Shown here: positions 47,837 through 56,541 of the stretch, in pieces
How positions within the stretch are numbered: the first letter of the stretch is position 1
Layout: every line of letters begins with the position of its first letter
Source of the DNA: Saccharicrinis sp.
GTDB taxonomy: Bacteria; Bacteroidota; Bacteroidia; Bacteroidales; Marinilabiliaceae
Assembly: GCA_024635555.1 (NCBI GenBank)
Contig: JAGXIO010000127.1
Location: forward strand, 1 to 58,120
Direction: 5' to 3'
Length of the DNA stretch: 58,120 nt
Program-made: the position numbers and the translations under genes
Notes under the pieces: generated by a model
What the model was told of the DNA's origin: nothing
Database searches by the model: none
What the model saw: the letters and a program-made list of their open reading frames with translations, nothing else

Positions 47837-48168
47837 TTATAATAGACCTGCATTTTTAAGTAGACCATCCAGTTCATTATCTGAAACGCTATCCTTATCA
47901 CTTTTATCGAAAATAGAAAGTAGGAAAACTGTATCTGTTGTAATTTTAACACAGGTAATAATGCGGCTACCTCCACTTTTTCCTTTGCTTTTTGAAGTTA
48001 TTGCCATTCTTATTTTATAGCAATCTTTACCAAGTGGTTGTCCTTGTTTTGGTTTTTTTTTAAGTTTTCAATCAGAACCTTGTAATCATTTTTTACAGAT
48101 GAGTGCTTTTTGGAAAGTTTTTTCAATTCCTTTTCAAAAAAATCGGTGGTGTAAATGTTAAAGCTCAT
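47837..48168 (-). pseudogene. RelE/ParE-family toxin, frame broken at an A9 run
   Basis: Reading from ATG 48168, the frame gives MSFNIYTTDFFEKELKKLSK and continues to ...DYKVLIENLK. It then hits a run of nine A (T9 at 48053-48061 on the plus strand), after which the frame soon ends. Adding one base at that run restores 110 residues: ...KPKQGQPLGKDCYKIRMA, GKSGGSRIITCVK and FLLSIFDKSDKDSVSDNE, the full pattern of RelE/ParE toxins of Bacteroidota. The start overlaps the antitoxin stop by 11 bp. It may be a dead toxin, a sequencing error, or a gene read by polymerase slippage on the A-run. Confidence 0.8.
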
Positions 48169-48376
48169 TGTAAAGTTGGTCTGCCGTTTTCAACTTAATT
48201 TCACCTTTTAAATGTTGTTCCACTTGTTCGAGAGATTTTTTAGTCCCTTCAACAAATTCATGTTGTTTTTTAGTCAGTTTGCCTTCGTCTGATACTTTAA
48301 CAAATTGCAGGCTTTTAACTAGTTCCATAAAAAATGAATATTTATTTTCAGGGATATGTAAAACTACTTGCTTCAT
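48158..48376 (-). CDS. Antitoxin of the RelE-type pair
   Basis: This is a 72-residue small acidic-basic protein starting MKQVVLHIPENKYSFFMELV. The ATG at 48376 is chosen over an upstream in-frame start because a -7 box lies at 48412-48419. The strand-then-helix opening and the long charged helix (KKSLEQVEQHLKGEIKLKTA) match the short antitoxins that precede RelE/ParE toxins in this phylum. It would neutralise the toxin and repress its own promoter. Its stop codon overlaps the toxin start, giving coupled translation. Confidence 0.75.
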   Translation of the reverse strand: MKQVVLHIPENKYSFFMELVKSLQFVKVSDEGKLTKKQHEFVEGTKKSLEQVEQHLKGEIKLKTADQLYNEL

Positions 48377-48411
48377 AAATCGTTTGTTTTGTGGTTCACA
48401 CTTGTAAGATA

Positions 48412-48419
48412 CAAAATTA
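48412..48419 (-). promoter_or_regulatory. -7 promoter box of the toxin-antitoxin operon
   Basis: A perfect TAATTTTG on the minus strand lies about 36 bp before the antitoxin ATG. The -33 element is weak. Confidence 0.4.
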
Positions 48420-48485
48420 CGAGAAATATACGATAAATAGCGAGCCTTATTTATAAGCATTTCAAATTAAATCAAATTGACGAAA

Positions 48486-48520
48486 TTTGTTTTTATATAG
48501 CAAAAAAGAAAATACTTTTG
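48486..48520 (+). promoter_or_regulatory. Predicted promoter of the ferredoxin gene
   Basis: The -33 TTTG at 48486-48489, a 23-bp spacer and a perfect TACTTTTG at 48513-48520 lie about 30 bp before the ATG at 48551. Confidence 0.55.
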
Positions 48521-48550
48521 GGGAATAATATTAATATAAACATTAAGAAT

Positions 48551-48718
48551 ATGGCTTACGTTATAAATGATGATTGTATTGCATGTGGAACATGCATTGA
48601 TGAGTGTCCTGTAGATGCTATTACTGAGGGTGATATTTATTTAATTGATTCAGAAGCTTGTACTGATTGTGGAAGCTGTGCCGATGTATGTCCAACAGAA
48701 GCTATTCACCCAGCATAA
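48551..48718 (+). CDS. 2[4Fe-4S] ferredoxin
   Basis: This 55-residue clostridial-type ferredoxin has both cluster motifs complete: CIACGTCIDECP and CTDCGSCADVCP, the last Cys of each followed by Pro. It is a low-potential electron carrier, as used by pyruvate:ferredoxin oxidoreductase in anaerobes. ATG 48551 is the natural start, since translation upstream has no family match. It is monocistronic, with a promoter and terminator of its own. Confidence 0.95.
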   Translation: MAYVINDDCIACGTCIDECPVDAITEGDIYLIDSEACTDCGSCADVCPTEAIHPA

Positions 48719-48737
48719 TTATTGATTCAAAAAAATT

Positions 48738-48770
48738 AAGCCCTATCTTAAACGAGATGGGGCTTTTTTA
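48738..48770. terminator. Bidirectional terminator
   Basis: The stem AAGCCCTATCT / AGATGGGGCTT (one G-U pair) is followed by T-runs and lies between the convergent ferredoxin and cyclo-ligase genes. Confidence 0.8.
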
Positions 48771-49316
48771 TTTATTTGCTATAATTATCTTATCTAAAAG
48801 TACATCGTGCAGTTCACATGGTACGTCCTCTAGCAGTTGCAATTTAAACCCCACGCCAACTTTTAGTGCCTTGGTTAATTTGGGCATCAGTCCATCGTAA
48901 TAACCACCACCACGTCCCAATCGTTTACCATTATCGGTAAAAGCTACTCCCGGAACAATTGCAAAATCTAATAACTCTAAATTAATCAACTCATTGCCTA
49001 TCGGTTCCATAATGCCGTAACTGCCCCGCAGCAAGCAATCAACGCCATTGAATTTATGAAGGGTTAAATGTCTGCCCACTACTTTGGGTAAGTAAATGTT
49101 TTTGTGCTCGTAGGTTCGTAATATAAATTGATGCGTTTCTATTTCGAAGGGGAACGACCAATAGCAAAGCACGTTTTTGGCGGCTTTAAATTCGGGTAAC
49201 TGTTCCAGTTTTGTCCAAACATTTTCCGATTGCTCCGTAATTTCCGCTGCCGATAATTGTTGTTTGGCTTGTTTAATCTGTAAGCGAATATTTTTTTTGT
49301 GGTTCAAAACATTCAT
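48768..49316 (-). CDS. 5-formyltetrahydrofolate cyclo-ligase
   Basis: This 182-residue enzyme converts 5-formyl-THF to 5,10-methenyl-THF with ATP. The N-terminal helix with KKNIRLQIKQAKQQLS is followed by a strand ENVLCYWSFPFEIETH-like region, PGVAFTDNGKRLGRGGGYYDG (substrate and ATP loop) and a final VGVGFKLQLLEDVP-HELHD-like end, all typical. It follows gldB by 25 bp on the same strand. Confidence 0.93.
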   Translation of the reverse strand: MNVLNHKKNIRLQIKQAKQQLSAAEITEQSENVWTKLEQLPEFKAAKNVLCYWSFPFEIETHQFILRTYEHKNIYLPKVVGRHLTLHKFNGVDCLLRGSYGIMEPIGNELINLELLDFAIVPGVAFTDNGKRLGRGGGYYDGLMPKLTKALKVGVGFKLQLLEDVPCELHDVLLDKIIIANK

Positions 49317-49341
49317 AAGTGGTTCATTTACAGATTGTTTA

Positions 49342-50361
49342 TTAAGGACGATATTTTGAGGCGGCTAGTATCTTTCGGCCATCCTGTTCTTCCATCAGTT
49401 CTTTTAGTGAGATATCTTTGTTCTCCTTCATGTACGATTCCACAATCTTATAACCAATAAATTCGCCCGCTCTGGGAGCTGAGTTATTACCAAAGTTCGA
49501 CGTGAACGGGGCATCACCTGTATATTTCTGAATCATCATCCTGTCTTCTTCAAAAAGATGCTTCCATTCCACCAAGGATGCCCACATATTGGCTTCATTC
49601 TTCTGGGAATAACTCATCTGCTCCGAGGTGTAATCAAATAACAAGGTATCTTGTATGTCGGGGAACATGCGATGTGTAAAATAACGCACCTTACCCAGAT
49701 AAACCATATTGTTTATTAAATCGTCCACTTGCTTGTTGTAACTGTAGTTGGTTAATGCGATGGCTCTTAAAACATCGGGCGCCATTTTTTCTTTTATCAT
49801 ACCTTTGCGCAGGTATTTGGGTATTTTCAACCAATCATAAAACTCGCAATCTTCACCTAAATATTTTTCGATACTTACGCCTACCCATGCCGAATCCACA
49901 GCAATCGACTGGCTGAAACCTGAAATCATCAAATAGATATCCGGTATACTTACTTCAGGAAAATAATATTTGTAATGCTTGAACCCTGATTCTAATTCTC
50001 GACGGAAATCTGTGAAATCGGGAAAAACCTCCTTCGATTTGGCATAGATATCCTTATTTGCCTGATAGGTGACGAAGCCGTACATACGATTTGCAAAGTC
50101 CGGTGATTGCGGTGCACCTAATTTAACTATACGTTGAGAGTAGGCATTCATAAAATTGGGGTATTTGTCGAGCAATGGCGCAACTTGTTCCTCTATCTGT
50201 AAGGTATCTATCCCATGAATATCCTGATAGATAGGAATAACATCAAACGCCACTTGTATGTCACTCACATCGGGATGCATGGTTTTATCTCTGCACGAAA
50301 TAAGGGTGACAGTCAATGATAGACAAACAATCCACGAAAGTTTATTGACGAATAGATTCAT
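49342..50361 (-). CDS. gldB: GldB-like gliding motility lipoprotein
   Basis: This 339-residue lipoprotein (lipobox LISC, Cys23) matches GldB: an N-terminal IQVAFDVIPIYQDI region, YPNFMNAYSQRIV, FPEVSIPDIYLMISGF, and the C-terminal NNSAPRAGEFIGYKIVESYM. In flavobacteria GldB is needed for gliding and type IX secretion-linked motility; in non-gliding Bacteroidota the homologue persists with unclear function. No other gld gene is in this window. Confidence 0.85.
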   Translation of the reverse strand: MNLFVNKLSWIVCLSLTVTLISCRDKTMHPDVSDIQVAFDVIPIYQDIHGIDTLQIEEQVAPLLDKYPNFMNAYSQRIVKLGAPQSPDFANRMYGFVTYQANKDIYAKSKEVFPDFTDFRRELESGFKHYKYYFPEVSIPDIYLMISGFSQSIAVDSAWVGVSIEKYLGEDCEFYDWLKIPKYLRKGMIKEKMAPDVLRAIALTNYSYNKQVDDLINNMVYLGKVRYFTHRMFPDIQDTLLFDYTSEQMSYSQKNEANMWASLVEWKHLFEEDRMMIQKYTGDAPFTSNFGNNSAPRAGEFIGYKIVESYMKENKDISLKELMEEQDGRKILAASKYRP

Positions 50362-50732
50362 TTTTACATCTTAAAATTTTACATCTCAAAATTATATATT
50401 TTAACACAAAATACCTATCCTATAAGCCGAACATCCACGGCAATCGTATTTGAAAATATACAAAACAAAAAACAGTATGCGAAATATTTTTTTTAGAGCT
50501 GATAGTTTTAAATACGCAAGCCCTATCAATCGCTGACTTTATTATGCACGGTATAAATACATTTGCTATTTTTGCCGTCAAATAAATACAATAGACCGTT
50601 AGATTTTAGATAATAGACATTAGACTTATTTACAAACGCTATATTATCAAGGGGTTAGCGAAAATCGCGTAACTTATCAAAAACTCTAACATTCAGATAG
50701 TTACAAAAATATAACGAAGTGTTGAAATACTG
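50362..50732. other. Divergent intergenic region
   Basis: 371 bp between gldB and the BASS-type gene. A perfect -7 box TATTTTTG at 50567-50574 faces the BASS gene, but at 160 bp from its start and with no clear -33 box. No gene or repeat was recognised. Confidence 0.45.
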
Positions 50733-51695
50733 ATGCTAAAAAAAATAGATGGTTTTATAGTCGGTCTGCTTTGCATGATTGCGCTGGCGTATTGGTTTCC
50801 GGGTATGGATGGCAATTGGCGACTAATAAATCTCGAAACCGTTACGACAGTTGGTATTTCACTTATCTTCTTTTTTTATGGTTTAAAGCTTAGTCCGCAA
50901 AACATGAAAAAAGGGCTGCTAAACTACAAACTTCATTTACTGGTTCAACTGACCACTTTTTTGCTGTTCCCTCTCCTTGTTATCTGTTTACGGCCATTGG
51001 TTCACTCCGAAGATGCTGAGCTATTGTGGCTGGCCCTGTTTTTTATGGCAGCACTGCCCTCTGCGGTTTCATCGTCGGTAGTGATGGTTTCCATTGCCAA
51101 AGGAAATATTCCCGGTGCTATTTTTAATGCCAGTATTTCCGGAATGATAGGTATTGTGGTTACGCCCATATGGATGGGCATTTTTATGAGCTCGACAGAT
51201 TCAGACTTTGATTTTTGGGGAAGCGTCATCAGCTTGATAATAAAGATAGTGCTTCCTGTTATTGGAGGTCTTTCCCTTAATAAATACCTTGGGGATACAG
51301 CCCGAAAGTATAGCTCTTACCTCACCTTGTTCGACAAATCTATTATCCTGCTAATTGTGTACAATAGTTTCGGTAAATCCTTCAAAGCAAATATTTTCGA
51401 CAACATCAGTTTTTTCCATCTCAGCATAACGGCTGTAATTATCGTTTTTACTTTTGTTATTGTTTATAGCACTGTTTATTTTATTACTATAAAGCTTAAT
51501 TTTTCAAGAAAGGATCGGATTACAGCTTTGTTTTGTGGTTCGAAAAAATCGTTGATGCATGGTTCGGTAATGGCTAATGTGCTATTTAAAAACATGGCTT
51601 CGCAAGGTATCTTTATTATTCCTATTATGGTGTATCACTCGTTGCAATTGATAGTAATTAGTTTTATAGCACAAAGGTACGGAAGGCGGGCTTAA
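50733..51695 (+). CDS. Bile acid:sodium symporter (BASS/SBF-like) family transporter
   Basis: This 320-residue, ten-helix membrane protein is of the SBF-like/P7 type. Typical motifs are ISLIFFFYGLKLSP in helix 2, FFMAALPSAVSSSVVMVSIAKGN (the discontinuous cation-site helix) and ALFCGSKKSLMHGSVMANVLF near the C-terminus. It is a sodium-coupled uptake system for organic anions; the substrate is unknown. It is monocistronic. Confidence 0.88.
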   Translation: MLKKIDGFIVGLLCMIALAYWFPGMDGNWRLINLETVTTVGISLIFFFYGLKLSPQNMKKGLLNYKLHLLVQLTTFLLFPLLVICLRPLVHSEDAELLWLALFFMAALPSAVSSSVVMVSIAKGNIPGAIFNASISGMIGIVVTPIWMGIFMSSTDSDFDFWGSVISLIIKIVLPVIGGLSLNKYLGDTARKYSSYLTLFDKSIILLIVYNSFGKSFKANIFDNISFFHLSITAVIIVFTFVIVYSTVYFITIKLNFSRKDRITALFCGSKKSLMHGSVMANVLFKNMASQGIFIIPIMVYHSLQLIVISFIAQRYGRRA

Positions 51696-51848
51696 TGTGC
51701 AGTAATTCGCAGGAAAACGTAGAGCATAAAGCGTAAACGTAGTAGCTGAACCTAAGGGTGCGATTAACTTGGAGCTGTAAATGTCGCGCCCTAAGCCATC
51801 CGCCAAAATCTATTTTGGAACCATACGTATTCTTTTTGTGTTTTTTAT

Positions 51849-51856
51849 TAAGTTTG
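51849..51856 (+). promoter_or_regulatory. -7 promoter box of the PorT-like gene
   Basis: A perfect TAAGTTTG lies about 33 bp before the ATG at 51890; the -33 spacing is poor. Confidence 0.35.
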
Positions 51857-51889
51857 CAGGTGCTTAACTAATCTTTTAATCCTTATTTT

Positions 51890-52525
51890 ATGAAAAGAAT
51901 AATTTCAATATCGATATTGATTTTTTTATTATCGACGGTGGCAATTGCCCAAACAAAATCAGGAAGAGATTCTGATTATCGATTTGCCTTTGTATTGAAC
52001 CCGCAAGTAAGCTGGTTAAAATCGGACAATAGCGATGTAGAAACCAACGGGAACCTGATGGGCTATAATTTTGGTATTGTGATGGATAAGTTTTTTGCTA
52101 AAAATTACGCCTTATCCACCGGACTAACTATTAATACTACGGGAGGAAAGCTACGATATAAAGACCCGATTGCAAATTTACCTTACACCATGGAATATCG
52201 TTTAAAATATCTGGAAGTACCCCTCAGTATTAAACTCCAAACCAACGATTTTCAGCGCGCCAGTTACTATGGTATATTTGGCTTATCGAGCCAGGTAAAC
52301 ATTAAAACCAACGACGGATCCGGAAAAAGCATGAACGACGAAGTGCGCCTGTTTAATTTTGGCTACCAATTTGGCGGAGGGATGCAATATTCTATCGGTG
52401 GCGATGCCTATTTAATGTTTGGTCTTACTTATAACCAAGGACTTTCCGACGTTACGAGCTTTAAAGGTATCGATGATAATGCCAATTTGAACAGGTTGGT
52501 TTTTAACTTTGGAGTGATTTTTTAG
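51890..52525 (+). CDS. PorT-family outer-membrane beta-barrel protein
   Basis: This 211-residue exported protein has a signal peptide (about 1-20, cleavage after AIAQ) followed by about eight amphipathic strands, ending RLVFNFGVIF with a terminal Phe. LEVPLSIKLQ and FGYQFGGGMQYSIGG are characteristic of the porin/PorT-like small barrel family. The function is unknown. It lies 18 bp upstream of nadE. Confidence 0.85.
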   Translation: MKRIISISILIFLLSTVAIAQTKSGRDSDYRFAFVLNPQVSWLKSDNSDVETNGNLMGYNFGIVMDKFFAKNYALSTGLTINTTGGKLRYKDPIANLPYTMEYRLKYLEVPLSIKLQTNDFQRASYYGIFGLSSQVNIKTNDGSGKSMNDEVRLFNFGYQFGGGMQYSIGGDAYLMFGLTYNQGLSDVTSFKGIDDNANLNRLVFNFGVIF

Positions 52526-52543
52526 TTAGGATAATACAAAACA

Positions 52544-54193
52544 ATGAAGATAGCACTTGCCCAATTAAACTTTCATGTTGGAAATTTTGCGGCGAACACC
52601 CAAAAAATAATAACGAGCATTGAAAAAGCCCAAGCGGACAGTTGCGATTTAATCGTGTTTTCAGAACTGGCTGTTTGCGGATATCCACCTCTGGATTTAC
52701 TGGAGCGTGAGGAATTTGTGCAGCAGTGTTTACAACAAATTGATATTATCGCATCTAAGTGCCTAAGTATTACTGCGGTGGTGGGATGTCCTAGTATTAA
52801 TGACCAACTCCACGGTAAAAAGCTCTATAATTCGGCCTTTGTGTTAAGTCAGGGTGGTATTCAGGCAGTTCATCATAAAACCCTGCTACCCAATTACGAT
52901 GTTTTTGATGAGTACCGTTACTTTGAACCCAACCGAAGTTTTTGTTTGGTAGAAGTTAAGGGAAAAAAAATGGCGCTTACTATTTGTGAGGATTTATGGG
53001 ATGAGCAACCTGTGGCCAACTCATTTGCCAAAGATAAGCTTTACACGAACTCGCCCATGCGAGAGTTAAAGCAGCTCAATCCAGATTTTGTTGTCAACAT
53101 TGCAGCATCACCTTTTTCCTATAATCAGGGTCACATCAGGCATCAGATTATCAGTCAAAAGGCAATTAAAAATAACCTTCCATTTGTATATGTTAATCAG
53201 GTAGGTGCCAATACGGAGCTTGTATTTGATGGAAGTTCGTTGGTTGTAAATAGTCACGGACAGATTGTAAATCAGCTTAATTCATTTAAGGAGGATATAC
53301 AATATTGCCATCTTCAGGATGTTGAACAGGTTAATATCATAGAGAAAGCGCACCACAGTAAGATGCAGCTCATACACGATGCTTTGGTGCTGGGTGTGAA
53401 GGATTATTTTAGCAAAACAGGTTTTACAAAAGCCACGCTCGGACTTTCGGGCGGACTAGATTCGGCCGTTACCCTTGTTATTGCAGCACGCGCCTTGGGT
53501 GCACAAAACCTCCGAGTTCTGCTGTTACCATCGAAGTACTCATCGGATCACTCCATTAAAGATGCCCAAGATTTAGCTCGCAACCTGAAAGTTGCCTACG
53601 ATATTGTGCCCATTGCCGATATCGTGGATAGCTTTGAGCATACGCTGAGCCCTTTGTTTGAAGGTCTTAAATCCGATGTGACGGAAGAAAATATACAAGC
53701 TAGAGTGCGTGGTAGTTTGCTGATGGCACTCTCGAATAAGTTTGGCCATATTTTGCTCAATACTTCAAATAAAAGTGAGGCTGCAGTGGGTTATGGTACC
53801 CTTTATGGCGATATGAACGGCGGATTGTCGGTATTGGGCGATGTGTATAAAACGGATGTTTTTGCGTTGGCCCGTTACATTAACCGAAATGAGGAAATTA
53901 TACCCTTAAACACCATTGTAAAGCCACCATCGGCTGAGTTGCGCCCCGACCAAAAGGATAGTGATTCCTTGCCCGATTATGAGGTGCTGGACCAAATACT
54001 TTTTAATTATATCGAAAAAAATGAATCGCCCCAAAGTATAATCGCGGCAGGATTTGATGCCGATGTAGTTAAAAAATCAATTCGAATGGTGAATTTAAAC
54101 GAATATAAGCGATTTCAAACCGCACCAATCATTCGTGTTTCGTCAAAAGCATTTGGAATGGGTCGCAGAATTCCCTTGGTATCTAAGTTTTAA
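52544..54193 (+). CDS. nadE: Glutamine-dependent NAD+ synthetase
   Basis: This 549-residue two-domain enzyme makes NAD+ from deamido-NAD+, ATP and glutamine. The N-terminal nitrilase-type amidase (about 1-250) has its catalytic triad (Glu in SELAVCGYPP, Lys in HHKTLLPNYDVFDEYRYF, Cys in ICEDLWDE). The C-terminal synthetase has LGLSGGLDSAVT (ATP PP-motif), TSNKSEAAVGYGTLYGDMNG and the closing SAELRPDQKDSDSLPDY. The length is normal. Confidence 0.96.
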   Translation: MKIALAQLNFHVGNFAANTQKIITSIEKAQADSCDLIVFSELAVCGYPPLDLLEREEFVQQCLQQIDIIASKCLSITAVVGCPSINDQLHGKKLYNSAFVLSQGGIQAVHHKTLLPNYDVFDEYRYFEPNRSFCLVEVKGKKMALTICEDLWDEQPVANSFAKDKLYTNSPMRELKQLNPDFVVNIAASPFSYNQGHIRHQIISQKAIKNNLPFVYVNQVGANTELVFDGSSLVVNSHGQIVNQLNSFKEDIQYCHLQDVEQVNIIEKAHHSKMQLIHDALVLGVKDYFSKTGFTKATLGLSGGLDSAVTLVIAARALGAQNLRVLLLPSKYSSDHSIKDAQDLARNLKVAYDIVPIADIVDSFEHTLSPLFEGLKSDVTEENIQARVRGSLLMALSNKFGHILLNTSNKSEAAVGYGTLYGDMNGGLSVLGDVYKTDVFALARYINRNEEIIPLNTIVKPPSAELRPDQKDSDSLPDYEVLDQILFNYIEKNESPQSIIAAGFDADVVKKSIRMVNLNEYKRFQTAPIIRVSSKAFGMGRRIPLVSKF

Positions 54194-54255
54194 GACAGTA
54201 AAAAGGTATTTACACATCAAAAACACCTAAAAAAGTCTGCATTACTACTTTTTAC

Positions 54256-54286
54256 TTGTTAGTATGTAGGCTTTTTTCTATTTTTG
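54256..54286 (+). promoter_or_regulatory. Near-consensus promoter of the Crp/Fnr gene
   Basis: The -33 TTG at 54256-54258, a 20-bp spacer and a perfect TATTTTTG at 54279-54286 give an expected transcription start near 54292. This makes ATG 54317 more likely than the earlier in-frame starts (TTG 54284, ATG 54299). Confidence 0.65.
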
Positions 54287-54316
54287 GCTCAAATATACAT
54301 GTTGTACAGCATACTG

Positions 54317-55021
54317 ATGATGCCACGAAAAATTGATATTGACGAACCCAGCATAAAAGACATCTCTCAGCTTTATGATGTGTTGACCGATGCGGAAAAA
54401 GCAAAGGTGCTAAAAAACCATAAAGTATTGCATTTTAAAAAAAACGAAGTTCTTTATCACGAGGGCGAGGTGCCCGATGGATTGTTATGTTTAGGCTCGG
54501 GTAAAGTGAAGGTTTATAAACTTGGTTTTGGAGGACGCGATCAAATTGTACGCATGGCCAATCCCCCAGGATTTATAGGTTACAGAGCGTTTTTTGCCGA
54601 AGGACCACATGTCGCATCGGCCGTGGTAATAGAGCCTTGCACCATTTTTTATATTCCCAAGAGTTTGGTTTTTGAGTTGCTGGAAGGTAATCATAAGTTT
54701 AGTCTAAATATTATCCGATCGTTGGCTCAGGAACTTGGTTTTTCTCGCTATAGAACAGTTACCCTTACCCAAAAGCATATACGTGGCAGATTGGCCGAAA
54801 GTATTTTGGTTTTAAAAGATATTTATGGTCTCGAAGAAGATGGTGTAACGCTCAATGTTTTTCTTTCGCGCGAGGATCTTGCCAATTTCTCCAATATGAC
54901 CACTTCAAATGCCATACGCACCTTATCTACTTTTGTAAACGAAGAAGTATTATTTGTGGATGGTAGGATTATCCGCATCTTGAACTCGGAAAAACTAGAA
55001 AAAATATCGAAGCTGGGGTAG
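54317..55021 (+). CDS. Crp/Fnr family transcriptional regulator
   Basis: This is a protein of about 234 residues. An N-terminal cyclic-nucleotide-like beta roll (about 25-140, KNEVLYHEGEVPDGLLCLGSGKVKVYK, GFIGYRAFFAEG) is followed by a dimer helix and a winged helix (about 160-230, LSREDLANFSNMTTSNAIRTLSTFVNEE). No Cys cluster for an Fe-S centre is visible, so it is not a classical FNR. The target genes are unknown. The start was chosen from the promoter position; a longer ATG start at 54299 is possible. Confidence 0.88.
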   Translation: MMPRKIDIDEPSIKDISQLYDVLTDAEKAKVLKNHKVLHFKKNEVLYHEGEVPDGLLCLGSGKVKVYKLGFGGRDQIVRMANPPGFIGYRAFFAEGPHVASAVVIEPCTIFYIPKSLVFELLEGNHKFSLNIIRSLAQELGFSRYRTVTLTQKHIRGRLAESILVLKDIYGLEEDGVTLNVFLSREDLANFSNMTTSNAIRTLSTFVNEEVLFVDGRIIRILNSEKLEKISKLG

Positions 55022-55440
55022 GGGTTGGCTGATAGCTGGCAAACTGCTTACTAATAACTGCTTACTATTCACAGCCTACTATTTTTACTGCCTTTTATCT
55101 AGCCAAAGACGTAAGTGTTGTAATATGAAATAGTTACAAAAACAACAAACATGTCGTAGAGGGATGTTATATGCTATGTTCCGACGCAAAGTTGTTGCAA
55201 ATATATAAGGAGAACTGTGGTGCGTCGGATTTGTATGACGTTATTTCCCCGGGTTTAAACCCGGGGCTATTCATTTTTTACCCTTCCAGGGTAAGTTTGC
55301 TATACAGCTCAACCCATTTAGATTATTGGAAATGACGTTTTTTGCGGCTAAGGTACTGATAACTGTTTGCTCACTGTTAAGTGCTTACTGTTAACTGCTC
55401 ACTGTTAAGTGCTTACTGTTAACTGCTCACTGTTAACTGT
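55022..55440. repeat. Intergenic repeat region (AACTG arrays and REP palindromes)
   Basis: Three elements are seen. 55028-55080 has degenerate CTGCTTACTA-type units. The perfect 20-bp palindrome CCCCGGGTTTAAACCCGGGG lies at 55247-55266, with a second one (ACCC-TTCC-GGGT type) at about 55279-55292. 55370-55441 has 28-bp tandem units (CTCACTGTTAAGTGCTTACT...) repeated about 2.5 times, ending at the sugar transferase stop codon. No gene is present. Confidence 0.75.
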
Positions 55441-56481
55441 TCAAGCGCTTGTAATTTTTCCGGTGAGGATATTCCGTATCGCCATAAAAAAATATTTAAT
55501 ATCGGTACGAAATCCTTTTTTAATTCTTTCTTCCATATAAATCATTTCTGCCTCGATATTACCTTTCGAATCGGGCATCAAAAGAGCCACATAGGGAGGT
55601 ATGCAACCCGGCTTAAACTTAACCCTTAACTCTTGCACCTCAAGGGGCAACTCTGAAAAACGTGTTTGGCTCAATGGTCGCACACCCACTAAGGCAAGCT
55701 CTCCTTTAAATAAATTTAAAAGCTGCGGCAATTCGTCTAACCAATATTTACGAAAAATTTTGCCCCATGGTGTCAAACGAAAATCATTGGCGGGCTTCCC
55801 TACCGCGTTATATCCATTTAAACGGACTACATAGTTTTGCAAATACTGGGAGTAAGGATGCATGGTTCTAACTTTAAAAACGGTTAGTTTATCTCCGTTT
55901 TTACCAATCCTAGTCATTGGAAACAAAATGCTATCGCTACAGCCATTGAGATCACTGGGTGCATCGGCTATCTTCATCACCATAAAATAAAGTAAGCCCT
56001 CAATCTCCTTAAATTCAACAATCGAAAATCCAAAATAAACTAAACGACCCAGCACTTCTGCTTTATACAGGTTTCTGCCTTTTTTGGGCGTCTTGTAGTA
56101 TTGATTTTTCTTTTTGGCATTTTTATCATTCGAGTCAATAATCATTGCACATCCAACAAAAATTGAAGTCTCGGGTATGTTTATGTTTAAGGTTTGCAGA
56201 TACAAATTAACATCGTCGGATAAATTAATCGGATAAACGTCCACTGTTCCTAGTATGGGCTCTGTTAATTTATAATACGAATCCGGGCGGTACGATTCAA
56301 CTAAACAAACCTTTTCGGAGTATAAGGGTACCGTTTGCGAGATGTAATCATATACCTTTTCCGACATATTTTCAATCACTTTTGCTTTGCGCAGTTCCTT
56401 ATTTATTTTGTCGTCATTAGGCTCCAACAAGGTCATAAGCACGCTTGCACTAACAAATTCTGATGCATTCTTGATTGGCAT
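55441..56481 (-). CDS. Bacterial sugar transferase, variant without the membrane helix
   Basis: This is a 346-residue protein. The C-terminal half (from about residue 185) matches the phosphoglycosyl transferase domain: RIGKNGDKLTVFKVRTMHPYS, NDFRLTPWGKIFRKYWLDELPQLLNLFKGELALVGVRPL and FKPGCIPPYVAL. The usual N-terminal re-entrant membrane helix with KR-x-FD is not present; instead there is an about 180-residue N-terminal region without a known domain. It probably starts or modifies a surface polysaccharide, but activity without the membrane anchor is uncertain. No other polysaccharide gene is nearby. Confidence 0.8.
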   Translation of the reverse strand: MPIKNASEFVSASVLMTLLEPNDDKINKELRKAKVIENMSEKVYDYISQTVPLYSEKVCLVESYRPDSYYKLTEPILGTVDVYPINLSDDVNLYLQTLNINIPETSIFVGCAMIIDSNDKNAKKKNQYYKTPKKGRNLYKAEVLGRLVYFGFSIVEFKEIEGLLYFMVMKIADAPSDLNGCSDSILFPMTRIGKNGDKLTVFKVRTMHPYSQYLQNYVVRLNGYNAVGKPANDFRLTPWGKIFRKYWLDELPQLLNLFKGELALVGVRPLSQTRFSELPLEVQELRVKFKPGCIPPYVALLMPDSKGNIEAEMIYMEERIKKGFRTDIKYFFMAIRNILTGKITSA

Positions 56482-56512
56482 TATATGGTTTGTGTTTATT
56501 TAGGTTATGCTA

Positions 56513-56541
56513 CAAAAGTATAAAAGCAAGTGGTGATTCAA
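56513..56541 (-). promoter_or_regulatory. Predicted promoter of the sugar transferase
   Basis: On the minus strand, TTG at 56541-56539, an 18-bp spacer and a perfect TACTTTTG at 56520-56513 lie about 31 bp before the start at 56481. Confidence 0.6.

Noticed and set aside
55370-55441. Repeat array considered as a CRISPR
   Set aside because: Units are directly adjacent with no unique spacers and no cas genes nearby.
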